Shown one piece after another: positions 25,362-32,712 of a DNA stretch of 64,000 bases. Both the position numbers and the translations under genes were made by a program. Source of the stretch: Duganella sp. Root336D2 (GTDB lineage Bacteria > Pseudomonadota > Gammaproteobacteria > Burkholderiales > Burkholderiaceae_D); assembly GCF_001425005.1 (NCBI RefSeq), contig NZ_LMDB01000012.1, forward strand, positions 586,964-650,963, written 5' to 3'. Every line of letters begins with the position of its first letter. Within the stretch, counting starts at the first letter, position 1. Under the pieces are notes generated by a model that ran no database searches, had not been told where the DNA came from, and saw only the letters and a program-made list of their open reading frames with translations.

Positions 25362-26558
25362 ATGGATTTAAGCGCAGTTCTCGATTTCATCAGCAATGGC
25401 GTGACCGGCATCAGTGCCTGGGCAACGGTTGGCGTGACGCTGATCCTGACCCACATCACCATCGCCAGCGTGACGATCTTCCTGCACCGCCACCAGGCGC
25501 ACCGTGCTTTGGAACTGCACGCGATCCCTTCGCATTTCTTCCGTTTCTGGCTGTGGCTGACCACCGGCCAGGTGACCAAGGAATGGGCTGCCATCCACCG
25601 CAAGCACCACGCCAAGTGCGATACCGAAGAAGATCCGCATAGCCCGGTTACCAAGGGCATCAAGAAAGTGTTCTGGGAAGGCGCCGAGCTGTACCGCGCT
25701 GAATCGAAGAACAAGGAAACCATGGAGAAGTACGGCCATGGCACGCCTGACGACTGGATCGAAAAGAACCTGTACACCCGCTTCTCCTGGCAGGGCGTGG
25801 CGCTGTTGCTGATCCTCGACTTCATCCTGTTCGGCGCCAAGGGCATTACCGTGTGGGCCGTGCAGATGCTGTGGATCCCAGTAACCGCCGCCGGCATCAT
25901 CAACGGCATCGGCCACTGGTGGGGCTACCGCAACTACGACTGCTCCGATGCGGCGACCAACATCATCCCTTGGGGCATCATCATCGGCGGCGAAGAACTG
26001 CACAACAACCACCACACCTATGCGACTTCGGCCAAGCTGTCGTCCAAGTGGTATGAGTTCGATATCGGCTGGGGCTATATCCGCGCCATGGAAATGATCG
26101 GCCTGGCCAAAGTGAAGAAGATGCCTCCGAAGCCCAAGTTTGACCCGGCCAAGGTGAAGGCTGATTTCGAAACCCTGCAATCGGTGATCGCCAACCGCTA
26201 CGACGTCATGGCCAAGTATGCCAAGTCCGTCAAGCACGCCTGGAAAGAAGAACTGGCGCAGCTGAAGGACAAGCCGCAGCTCGAAACGCGCTTCCTGAAG
26301 TCTTCGCGCAAGCTGCTGCAGCGCGAACCAGGCAAGCTGGAAGCCCCGCAGAAGCAGCAGCTGGTGGAACTGTTCCAGCACTCGAAGGCGCTGGAAACCA
26401 TGCACAATATGCGCGTGGAACTTGGCGTGCTGTGGGAGCGTTCGCAACTGTCCCGCGAAGAGCTGGTGCAGAGGCTGCAAGACTGGTGCGAGCGCGCTGA
26501 AGCGTCCGGCATCAAGTCCCTGCAAGAGTTCTCGATGCGCCTGCGCAGCTACGCGTAA
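25362..26558 (+). CDS. Membrane fatty-acid desaturase
   Basis: 398 residues with the three histidine clusters that bind the di-iron centre: H42RHQAH47, H79RKHH83 and H214NNHH218, separated by four hydrophobic helices. This is the acyl-CoA/acyl-lipid delta-9-type desaturase pattern and it introduces a double bond in membrane fatty acids. Unusual is a roughly 150-residue charged, helical C-terminal extension (about 245-398), of the kind seen in some betaproteobacterial DesA proteins. A GGAG site lies 6 bases before the ATG. An intrinsic terminator follows. Confidence 0.92.
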   Translation: MDLSAVLDFISNGVTGISAWATVGVTLILTHITIASVTIFLHRHQAHRALELHAIPSHFFRFWLWLTTGQVTKEWAAIHRKHHAKCDTEEDPHSPVTKGIKKVFWEGAELYRAESKNKETMEKYGHGTPDDWIEKNLYTRFSWQGVALLLILDFILFGAKGITVWAVQMLWIPVTAAGIINGIGHWWGYRNYDCSDAATNIIPWGIIIGGEELHNNHHTYATSAKLSSKWYEFDIGWGYIRAMEMIGLAKVKKMPPKPKFDPAKVKADFETLQSVIANRYDVMAKYAKSVKHAWKEELAQLKDKPQLETRFLKSSRKLLQREPGKLEAPQKQQLVELFQHSKALETMHNMRVELGVLWERSQLSREELVQRLQDWCERAEASGIKSLQEFSMRLRSYA

Positions 26559-26577
26559 GCCGGATCGACCTTTCAAT

Positions 26578-26607
26578 AAGACGGCCCTTCGGGGCCGTTT
26601 TGTTTTT
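26578..26607 (+). terminator. Intrinsic terminator after the desaturase gene
   Basis: Stem ACGGCCC (26581-26587), loop TTCG, GGGCCGT (26592-26598), followed by TTTTGTTTTT. Confidence 0.9.
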
Positions 26608-26617
26608 GGGAGGACGA

Positions 26618-26896
26618 ATGACTGGAACCTCGACGGCCGAATGCATGTGCGGCGTTGCCGCGTTCTAACTTCGGGGCGAGCCTGCGGCGCACGCGCATTG
26701 CCATTGCAATGCCTGCCGCGACTTTTACGCTACGGCTATCCTGTCGGCTACGGCCTGGAAGGCCGAGGCGGTGCAGGTCACGCGCGGCGAGACCGCCAGT
26801 GTCGCGCATCCGGCGCGGCGGATGGCCCGTATGGATGGGATGGCCCGCAATTCGTGTTGGCGTGACTTCACTCTTAAGAGTATGCTGTTTCCATGA
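26618..26896 (+). pseudogene. Decayed GFA/CENP-V-family gene (in-frame stop and 3' truncation)
   Basis: From the ATG at 26618, preceded by an excellent GGGAGGACGA ribosome site, the frame reads MTGTSTAECMCGVAAF and then hits TAA at 26666-26668. The same frame continues with 'LRGEPAAHAHCHCNACRDFY', the classic zinc-binding HCHCxxC segment of glutathione-dependent formaldehyde-activating (GFA) enzymes, and then 'ATAILSATAWKAEAVQVTRG'. After about residue 75 the family's C-terminal zinc-cysteine half (CGRCG-type) is missing and the frame ends at 26894-26896. The stop codon and missing half mark it as a remnant. A sequencing error could explain the stop but not the missing 3' half. Confidence 0.75.
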
Positions 26897-26919
26897 GTAA
26901 ATATTTTAAGGAGGCTGCT

Positions 26920-27402
26920 GTGAAGTGGTGGATTTTGTCGTTGGCAATGACGCTGGCGGGAAGTGCCCAGGCCGGGCCGAACTGGGTCATTAAACCGGAT
27001 GGTCTGGGTCCGTACAAGGTGGGCGCCCAATACGAGAACCTGGGCAAGACCTTTGGCGGCCTGGAACCGGACTCGATGATCACTGAAAACAAGGTGTGTC
27101 GCGTGGCGCGCTCCAAGCGTTACCCGAACGTTGAAGTGACCTTCGTGAAAAAGGTGGTGGCGCGTGTCGACGTGTCGAGTGGCTATGGCACCGAACGCGG
27201 CGTGCGGATCGGGGATCCGGCATCCAAGCTGCAGCGCGTGTATGGCGACGCGGTAAAGCCGCATCCCCAGCATGCCGACTGGCTGATGGTGGAAACGGGC
27301 GACCGCGAACTGGCCATCCGCTACGTAATGGTTGACGGAAAAGTCAAGGAAATTCACGCCGGCAAGCGCATACAGCTGCAAACAGAAGACGGCTGCCAAT
27401 AA
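26920..27402 (+). CDS. Small secreted protein of unknown function
   Basis: 160 residues from a GTG start at 26920, chosen because a perfect AAGGAGG lies 5 bases upstream and the product then begins with a clean signal peptide (VKWWILSLAMTLAGSAQA). An ATG at 26893 in the same frame has no ribosome site. The mature part has the repeated theme 'GLGPYKVGAQYENLGKTFGG' and 'YGTERGVRIGDPASKLQRVYG', resembling periplasmic proteins that start a loop with 'GIRIGDP', but no family was recognised. One internal cysteine and one near the C-terminus could form a disulfide. Its terminator was split by the IS4 insertion. Confidence 0.78.
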   Translation: MKWWILSLAMTLAGSAQAGPNWVIKPDGLGPYKVGAQYENLGKTFGGLEPDSMITENKVCRVARSKRYPNVEVTFVKKVVARVDVSSGYGTERGVRIGDPASKLQRVYGDAVKPHPQHADWLMVETGDRELAIRYVMVDGKVKEIHAGKRIQLQTEDGCQ

Positions 27403-27420
27403 AAAAACCGCCCGGAGGGG
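27399..27420 (+). terminator. Left half of a terminator split by the insertion sequence
   Basis: An A-tract, ACCGCCC and GAGGGG form the ascending arm and loop of a stem whose partner, GGGGCGGTTTTTT, now lies beyond the IS at 28851-28863. The last ten bases (27411-27420) are the left target duplication. Confidence 0.65.
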
Positions 27421-27430
27421 CTAATGCCGT

Positions 27431-28759
27431 TCAGTTAAGATCTCTTTTGAGAACTTTGACTGCATAGCGTTGAGGTAGGGCTTTAACGGCCCGGTCGTGC
27501 GAACCACCGGGCCGTTGTTCATTGTGCAGGTCTATTAAGCGCTGGCGTAGTCGTTGCAGTAAGGCCGGCAATTTGCCTTGTGCTTTGGTGACCGCGGCCC
27601 AATGCAGCTCATATTGAATAGCGTGGAAAGCGCGTACAAAGCTGATAGCGGTGGGTTCGCTGTTGGCCGCCAAAGCTGCCTTGCTCATTTCCAGCCGAAT
27701 CAGGTTGTACGCGATAAGCGCCCCCCATATCTCTTGGTAGACGCCTTCAATGGTACGGCTGCGCAAGGTCAATGCTGTCCCCAGCATTGTTTGCTTTAGC
27801 TCCCGGTAGCTAGTTTCGACTTGCCAGCGGCGCGCGTAACAGGCTGCGATATCGGCTGCCTTGAAGCGGCGACGATCGGTGAGCGACGTCAATAGAATTC
27901 TCTTGCGCGCGTTGCTGTCGATGACGGTGACGGCGCGCGCCTGCCAGAATGGAGGGAGCTCTGGGCACTTGGCCCGCGCTTGTTGCGATACGCGCATCTG
28001 GACGATGGCATCGTCCGCAGTGCCGCTTAAGACCTCCCACTTGCTGTTGCTTTTTGCTGGAATAAGGAAATGCCGATTGCTTCCCTTGGCGGTCAATTGG
28101 CACAAAATCTCCGCTGCCAGAAAGCCCTTATCAAACACCGTCAACGAATCATCCGGAACCTGCTCGAGCAAAGTCTTCGCATAGAGCATTTCATTGATTC
28201 CATAAGGCCCGAAGGCGGCATCAGCGATGATATGTGACGGGATCGAAGTAAGCGTCACACCGCGTACCTGAGGATAGCTTGCCACGGCGCCACTGGCATA
28301 ACCCTGAGCGCCAAAATGCGCGCGGGTGTCGGGGTTATCCGCTGTACGCAACGTGGTGCCATCCATGGCGAAAAGACTCAGCCCTTTGAATAGACAGTGC
28401 TTGGCATCTTGTGCGCTCCAAGCGTGAGCTGCTGTGATGAAGAGCCAATGCAAAGGCTCTGCACCAAGTCTCTGACGCGCCTGCGCAACCGCACTCTTGC
28501 AAACGAACGGCGTGTCGGCATCCAGCAACGCCAAATCAAGTTCATCGACCACTTCGCCTATCGATTGATGCCGATAAAGTGCCAGCGCGATCACTAGCCA
28601 CACCACTTGCTCTGCCGGCAAGCGCCGATGCCGGACACTGGCTTTGCCCGTATACTCGACAGCTTCGGCCACCCACTCGTAGGGAAGGTGTTCCCCCAGG
28701 CGCCGCCAGTTGGGCGCCTCGATTGCATTGGCCAGAAAATGAAGGGTGTCGTCGAGCAT
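27431..28759 (-). CDS. IS4-family DDE transposase
   Basis: 442 residues from the ATG at 28759. It has the DDE segments 'FAMDGTTLRTAD' (first Asp) and 'LTVFDKGFLAAEILCQL' (second Asp), and the diagnostic IS4 signature Y-(2)-R-(3)-E-(6)-K in 'YARRWQVETSYRELK', with the catalytic Glu. The frame is intact, so the element may be active. The stop codon lies inside the left inverted repeat. Transcription runs in the same direction as rpmB-rpmG, immediately upstream. Confidence 0.93.
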   Translation of the reverse strand: MLDDTLHFLANAIEAPNWRRLGEHLPYEWVAEAVEYTGKASVRHRRLPAEQVVWLVIALALYRHQSIGEVVDELDLALLDADTPFVCKSAVAQARQRLGAEPLHWLFITAAHAWSAQDAKHCLFKGLSLFAMDGTTLRTADNPDTRAHFGAQGYASGAVASYPQVRGVTLTSIPSHIIADAAFGPYGINEMLYAKTLLEQVPDDSLTVFDKGFLAAEILCQLTAKGSNRHFLIPAKSNSKWEVLSGTADDAIVQMRVSQQARAKCPELPPFWQARAVTVIDSNARKRILLTSLTDRRRFKAADIAACYARRWQVETSYRELKQTMLGTALTLRSRTIEGVYQEIWGALIAYNLIRLEMSKAALAANSEPTAISFVRAFHAIQYELHWAAVTKAQGKLPALLQRLRQRLIDLHNEQRPGGSHDRAVKALPQRYAVKVLKRDLN

Positions 28760-28811
28760 GTGCAACCGAGGTTAACAGCATGTGATGACGTTTACAACAC
28801 CCCAAAACGAA

Positions 28812-28844
28812 AAATGCCGTTCAGTCTTAACTGAACGGCATTAG
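28812..28844 (-). terminator. IS-borne intrinsic terminator at the right end of the element
   Basis: On the minus strand AATGCCGTTCAG pairs perfectly with CTGAACGGCATT around a TTAAGA loop and is followed by TTT. Lying between rpmG and the transposase gene, it would stop transcription entering the element. Confidence 0.7.
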
Positions 28845-28863
28845 CCCCGAGGGGCGGTTTTTT
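28845..28863 (-). terminator. Right half of the split bidirectional terminator, downstream of rpmG
   Basis: CCCCGAGGGGCGGTTTTTT. Before the insertion this half and 27399-27420 would have formed an A-tract/GC-stem/T-tract terminator used from both sides. Confidence 0.6.
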
Positions 28864-28880
28864 GTTCGAGCCAGGATCAA

Positions 28881-29048
28881 TTACTTGATCTTGGTTTCCT
28901 TGTACATCACGTGCTTGCGTGCTTTAGGATCGAACTTCATGATTTCCATTTTGGAAGGCATGGTGCGCTTGTTTTTGGTAGTGGTGTAGAAGTGACCAGT
29001 ACCTGCGGTCGATTCCAGCTTGATCTTGTCGCGGCCAGTTTTTGCCAT
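28881..29048 (-). CDS. rpmG: 50S ribosomal protein L33
   Basis: 55 residues, the usual L33 length: starts [18 protein letters not shown] and continues [12 protein letters not shown], ending in YKETKIK. It lacks the CxxC zinc pairs, so it is the zinc-independent form. A GGAG-type ribosome site (GGGAGCTGA) precedes the start. It is the second gene of an rpmB-rpmG operon, 14 bp after rpmB. Its own terminator was disrupted by the IS4 insertion. Confidence 0.97.
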   Translation of the reverse strand: MAKTGRDKIKLESTAGTGHFYTTTKNKRTMPSKMEIMKFDPKARKHVMYKETKIK

Positions 29049-29062
29049 GATTCAGCTCCCTA

Positions 29063-29299
29063 TTAAACTTTCTCGCCACGTGCACGCATGTCGGCCAGGA
29101 CGGCGTCGATGCCGACCTTGTCGATTACGCGCAGACCGGCGTTGGACAGACGCAGGGAGACCCAGCGGTTTTCAGATTCAACAAAAATACGACGGTTCTG
29201 CAGGTTAGGCAGGAAACGACGCTTGGTTTTGTTGTTTGCGTGGGAAACATTGTTGCCGACCATCGGCTTCTTCCCAGTTACTTGGCAAACACGTGCCAT
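29063..29299 (-). CDS. rpmB: 50S ribosomal protein L28
   Basis: 78 residues, full-length L28: [20 protein letters not shown] at the start and '[16 protein letters not shown]' in the middle. It is the first gene of the rpmB-rpmG operon. A GGAG ribosome site and an excellent sigma-70 promoter (29340-29368) lie upstream. Confidence 0.98.
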   Translation of the reverse strand: MARVCQVTGKKPMVGNNVSHANNKTKRRFLPNLQNRRIFVESENRWVSLRLSNAGLRVIDKVGIDAVLADMRARGEKV

Positions 29300-29339
29300 G
29301 GCACACTCCTTGAATTACTTCCGAAATTGGAAAAACAAG

Positions 29340-29368
29340 AGTATATGGAAATTTCCCAAGTTTTTCAA
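29340..29368 (-). promoter_or_regulatory. Sigma-70 promoter of rpmB-rpmG
   Basis: On the minus strand TTGAAA (29368-29363) is followed after exactly 17 bp by TATACT (29345-29340), giving a start about 33 bases before the rpmB ATG. The surrounding 100 bp is strongly AT-rich, as expected for a ribosomal-protein promoter. Confidence 0.8.
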
Positions 29369-29416
29369 GCACTTGCGAAAAACAATTGTGTCATACATTA
29401 ACTCAAAATTTAACAA

Positions 29417-30091
29417 TTAGATTTGCCCATGTTCGGCGAAGGAATGCACCTGGTGGCCCGCTACCACGAAGTGGTCAAGGATCCGTATATCCACCAGGGC
29501 CAGCGCCTGCACCAGTGCCCTCGTCAGGAGGACATCCGATTCGCTCGGGGCGGGTGATCCGGACGGGTGGTTATGGGCCAGCATGACGGCAGCGGCGTTA
29601 CGCGCCAGCGCTTCCCGCACCACTTCGCGCGGATACACGCTGGTATGGGTCAGGGTGCCGCGAAACAATTCGCAGGCTTCGATCAAACGGTTTTTTACGT
29701 CCAGGAACAGGACGTGGAAGGATTCATAGGGTTGGCCCGCCAGCGACAGGCGCAGGAAGTCTTTCACCGCGTGCGGCGAGGACAATGCCTCGCCGGAGCT
29801 CAATTCCTCCGCAATCGCGCGGCGTGCCAGTTCGACAACAGCCTGCAGCTGGGCGTATTTGGCCGCGCCCAGGCCGGGTACGGCCGTGAAATCGGCACGG
29901 CTGGCGTGGATCAGGGTGCGCAGCGAGCCGAAGCGGCCCAGCAGCTCGGTCGCCAGCGCTACCGCATCCTTGCCGGGGATGCCCACCCGCAGGAAAACCG
30001 CCAGCAGTTCGGCATCGGACAGGGCTTGCGGCCCGGCTTTTAACAATCGTTCGCGTGGGCGCAGTTGTTCTGGCCAGTCTGAAATCGCCAT
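29417..30091 (-). CDS. radC: RadC-family JAB1/MPN-domain protein
   Basis: 224 residues. An N-terminal helix-hairpin-helix-like part ('[15 protein letters not shown]', '[18 protein letters not shown]') precedes the JAMM metal motif His173-Asn-His175-Pro-Ser-Gly with Asp186. The ATG at 30091 follows GGAGG by 5 bases; the GTG at 30097 is less likely. The old link to DNA repair was not upheld in E. coli, and the true role is unknown. Its position divergent from fkpB and next to rpmBG is the conserved betaproteobacterial order. Confidence 0.95.
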   Translation of the reverse strand: MAISDWPEQLRPRERLLKAGPQALSDAELLAVFLRVGIPGKDAVALATELLGRFGSLRTLIHASRADFTAVPGLGAAKYAQLQAVVELARRAIAEELSSGEALSSPHAVKDFLRLSLAGQPYESFHVLFLDVKNRLIEACELFRGTLTHTSVYPREVVREALARNAAAVMLAHNHPSGSPAPSESDVLLTRALVQALALVDIRILDHFVVAGHQVHSFAEHGQI

Positions 30092-30238
30092 GGTCACCTC
30101 CGTCGCCCATTATCCGGCCCGGCAGGGAAGGTCAATTTGCGTTGGCTCAGGTTTTGCGCAGGTGGGGCGGGGCGGCGCTGCGCCGCACGCCTCCCGATGG
30201 CTTACAATAGCGTTTTGCCTGTCACCAGAGTTGTTTCC

Positions 30239-30682
30239 ATGTCTAACGTTGTCACCGCTTCGGCCTACCTCACCCTGCATTACCGCCTTGCCTCCATGGA
30301 TGGCATCAATATCGTTTCCACCTTCGAAGGCAACCCGGCCACCTTGATGCTGGGCCAGGGCCAGTTGGCGCCGAACCTGGAAGCGCTGCTGATCGGCCTG
30401 CCGGAAGGCACGCACAAGGTGTTTGAACTGGCCCCGGGCGAAGGCTTCGGCCCGCGCAACCCGGACCTGGTGCAAGCCGTGTCCCGCGCTACGCTGGAAG
30501 AAAACTCCGATCCTGACAATGAATACAAGATCGGCGACCTGGTCGACTTCAACGCGCCGAAAGGCGGCCGCTTTGCCGGCGTGCTGCGCGAACTGCGCGA
30601 CGACGTCGCCATCTTCGACTTCAACCACCCGCTGGCCGGCCAGCCGGTGAAGTTTGAAGTGAACCTTATCTCTGTGCTGTAA
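30239..30682 (+). CDS. fkpB: FKBP-type peptidyl-prolyl isomerase, SlpA-like
   Basis: 147 residues of the short SlpA/FkpB class: 'LTLHYRLASMDGINIVSTFEG' FKBP core, with the inserted-in-flap region around 'KIGDLVDFNAPKGGRFAGVL'. It catalyses proline isomerisation and acts as a chaperone in the cytosol. A possible TACAAT box at 30204-30209 lies 29 bases before the ATG. It precedes ispH by 6 bp, as in many proteobacteria. Confidence 0.93.
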   Translation: MSNVVTASAYLTLHYRLASMDGINIVSTFEGNPATLMLGQGQLAPNLEALLIGLPEGTHKVFELAPGEGFGPRNPDLVQAVSRATLEENSDPDNEYKIGDLVDFNAPKGGRFAGVLRELRDDVAIFDFNHPLAGQPVKFEVNLISVL

Positions 30683-30688
30683 AAGAAC

Positions 30689-31639
30689 ATGGACAAAGAA
30701 ATCCTCCTCGCCCAGCCGCGCGGCTTCTGCGCCGGCGTGGACCGCGCCATCGAGATCGTCGAACGCGCGCTGCAGCAGTTCGGCGCGCCGATCTATGTGC
30801 GCCACGAAATCGTGCACAACGCCTATGTGGTGGAAGACTTGCGCGCCAAGGGCGCCATCTTCATTGAAGAGCTGGATGATGTCCCGTCCGGCAATACCCT
30901 GGTGTTCTCCGCCCACGGCGTATCGAAAGCCGTGCGCGCCGAAGCGGAAGCGCGCGGTCTGTCGATCTTCGATGCGACCTGCCCGCTGGTGACCAAGGTT
31001 CACGTGGAAGTGGCCAAGATGCGCAAGCAGGGCTGCGAGATCATCATGATCGGCCATGACGGCCATCCGGAAGTCGAAGGCACCATGGGCCAGACCGATG
31101 AGGGCATGTACCTGGTCGAAACGGTGGAAGACGTGGCCGGCCTGCAGGTCCAAAACCCGGACCAGGTGGCCTATGTGTCGCAAACGACACTTTCCGTGGA
31201 TGATACGGCACAAATCATCGAAGCCCTTAAGGCAAAATACCCGAATATTATTGAGCCGAAAAAAGGCGACATCTGCTACGCCACCACCAACCGCCAGGAA
31301 GCCGTGAAATTCATGGCGCCGCAGGTGGAAGTGGTGATCGTGGTCGGCTCGCCGAACAGCTCCAATTCGAACCGCCTGCGCGAAGTGGCCGAGAAGAAGG
31401 GCACCCCGGCCTATATGGTGGACAATGCGGCCCAGATCGATCCGGCCTGGCTGGCAGGCAAGCTGCGCGTGGGTGTGACGGCTGGCGCTTCGGCGCCGGA
31501 AGTGCTGGTCGATGCGGTCATCAACCGCCTGAAAGAGCTGGGCGCGAAGAGCGTGCGCACCCTGGACGGCGTGGAAGAGGCGGTCACTTTCCCCCTGCCA
31601 AAAGGCCTGGATGGCGGGAAAAACAACGGCATCGAGTGA
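30689..31639 (+). CDS. ispH: 4-hydroxy-3-methylbut-2-enyl diphosphate reductase
   Basis: 316 residues. It catalyses the last step of the MEP isoprenoid pathway, reducing HMBPP to IPP and DMAPP with an iron-sulfur cluster. The three cluster cysteines are Cys14 (GFCAGVDRA), Cys98 (DATCPLV) and Cys196 (GDICYATTN); the substrate loop '[11 protein letters not shown]' is intact. It is probably co-transcribed with fkpB, 6 bp upstream. Confidence 0.98.
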   Translation: MDKEILLAQPRGFCAGVDRAIEIVERALQQFGAPIYVRHEIVHNAYVVEDLRAKGAIFIEELDDVPSGNTLVFSAHGVSKAVRAEAEARGLSIFDATCPLVTKVHVEVAKMRKQGCEIIMIGHDGHPEVEGTMGQTDEGMYLVETVEDVAGLQVQNPDQVAYVSQTTLSVDDTAQIIEALKAKYPNIIEPKKGDICYATTNRQEAVKFMAPQVEVVIVVGSPNSSNSNRLREVAEKKGTPAYMVDNAAQIDPAWLAGKLRVGVTAGASAPEVLVDAVINRLKELGAKSVRTLDGVEEAVTFPLPKGLDGGKNNGIE

Positions 31640-31710
31640 TAATTCGGTAAAACGTGGATTTTCCACGATTAGTTTTCCGGAAACCTCGCTATTATGGCGA
31701 ACGCTTCCAA

Positions 31711-31749
31711 ACGGCGGCACCACGAGGGCAACCTTGGGTGCCGTTTTTT
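31711..31749 (+). terminator. Terminator-like hairpin upstream of livH (end of fkpB-ispH or attenuator)
   Basis: CGGCACC (31715-31721) pairs with GGTGCCG (31737-31743) around a 15-base loop, followed by TTTTTTAT, ending 20 bp before the livH ATG. Confidence 0.65.
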
Positions 31750-31769
31750 ATAGTTATTAAGGGCATACG

Positions 31770-32699
31770 ATGGATACCTTTATCCAACAAATTCTTAACG
31801 GCCTGGTGCTGGGCAGTATGTATGCGCTGGTGGCCCTCGGTTATACGATGGTGTACGGCGTGCTGAACCTGATTAACTTCGCCCACGGCGACGTGCTGAT
31901 GATTGGCGCGATGATCGGCCTCTCCATCCTGAATTTGCTGGGCGTGCACGCGCCGGAGCTGCCAGGCTACCTGCAACTGGGCATTGCCATCATCGGGGCA
32001 ATCCCGGCCTGCATGCTGGTGAACATGCTGATCGAACGCGTCGCCTATCGCCGCCTGCGCAATGCTCCGCGCCTGGCGCCCCTGATTACCGCCATTGGTG
32101 TTTCGATCCTGCTGCAAACCTTCGCGATGAAATACTGGGGCCGCAACCCGCTGGCATTCCCGCAGCTGCTGCCAACCGAGCCGATCATGATCAGCGGCGC
32201 TGTCATCACGGTGACCCAGGTATTGCTGCTGGTGCTGGCTGCCTTGTCGATGTTTGGCCTGGTCATGCTGGTCGAAAAGACCCGGATGGGCCGCGCCATG
32301 CGTGCTGTCGCGGAAAACCCGCGGGTTGCCGGCTTGATGGGCGTCGATTCCAATCGCGTGATTGTGTCGACCTTTGCCATCGGTGCCGGGCTGGCCGCCG
32401 TTGCAGGCGTGATGTGGGGCGCCAACTATGCTTCCATCGGTTTCGCCATGGGCTTCATGCCGGGCCTGAAAGCGTTTTGCGCAGCGGTGCTGGGAGGGAT
32501 CGGCAATATCTATGGCGCCATGATCGGCGGCCTTGTGCTGGGAATTATTGAATCGATGGGCGCCGGCTACATTGGCGACTGGACCGGCGGCTTGCTCGGT
32601 TCGCACTACCAGGACATCTTCGCCTTCGTGGTGCTGATCCTGGTCCTGACGGTGCGTCCGTCCGGCATCATGGGTGAACGCGTGGCCGACCGCGCCTGA
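31770..32699 (+). CDS. livH: Branched-chain amino-acid ABC transporter permease LivH
   Basis: 309 residues with about eight transmembrane helices and the LivH signature 'LVLGSMYALVALGYTMVYGV' near the start. It forms the inner-membrane channel with LivM. It is the first gene of livHMGF. Transcription may be governed by the hairpin and T-tract just upstream. No periplasmic binding-protein gene (livJ/livK) is present in the window. Confidence 0.95.
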   Translation: MDTFIQQILNGLVLGSMYALVALGYTMVYGVLNLINFAHGDVLMIGAMIGLSILNLLGVHAPELPGYLQLGIAIIGAIPACMLVNMLIERVAYRRLRNAPRLAPLITAIGVSILLQTFAMKYWGRNPLAFPQLLPTEPIMISGAVITVTQVLLLVLAALSMFGLVMLVEKTRMGRAMRAVAENPRVAGLMGVDSNRVIVSTFAIGAGLAAVAGVMWGANYASIGFAMGFMPGLKAFCAAVLGGIGNIYGAMIGGLVLGIIESMGAGYIGDWTGGLLGSHYQDIFAFVVLILVLTVRPSGIMGERVADRA

Positions 32700-32712
32700 T
32701 GAGGAGCTGACA

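Larger units (their letters stand above)
27421..28844 (-). mobile_element. Complete IS4-family insertion sequence (1424 bp)
   Basis: The ends are inverted repeats: CTAATGCCGTTCAGTTAAGA at 27421-27440 matches the reverse complement of 28825-28844 exactly over 20 bases. One intact transposase gene fills the element. It is flanked by a near-perfect 10-bp duplication, so the insertion is fairly recent. It landed in the loop of the terminator shared by a small secreted-protein gene and rpmG. The right end contains an additional inverted copy of GCCGTTCAG that makes a strong hairpin. Confidence 0.9.
27411..28854. repeat. 10-bp target-site duplication flanking the IS
   Basis: CCCGGAGGGG (27411-27420) and CCCCGAGGGG (28845-28854) are direct repeats with one mismatch, on either side of the inverted repeats. 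The length fits the 9-12 bp duplications of IS4-family elements. Confidence 0.65.

Noticed and set aside
26655..26900. A short open frame over the GFA remnant
   Set aside because: It is in a different frame from the conserved HCHCNAC segment and has no ribosome site; the remnant explains the region better.
26893..26919. ATG at 26893 as start of the small secreted protein
   Set aside because: No ribosome site, and it would put nine residues before the signal peptide; the GTG at 26920 follows a perfect AAGGAGG.
26971..27405. IS4 insertion as the cause of the GFA gene decay
   Set aside because: The IS lies more than 500 bp away with its own intact target duplication, so it cannot directly account for the stop and truncation.
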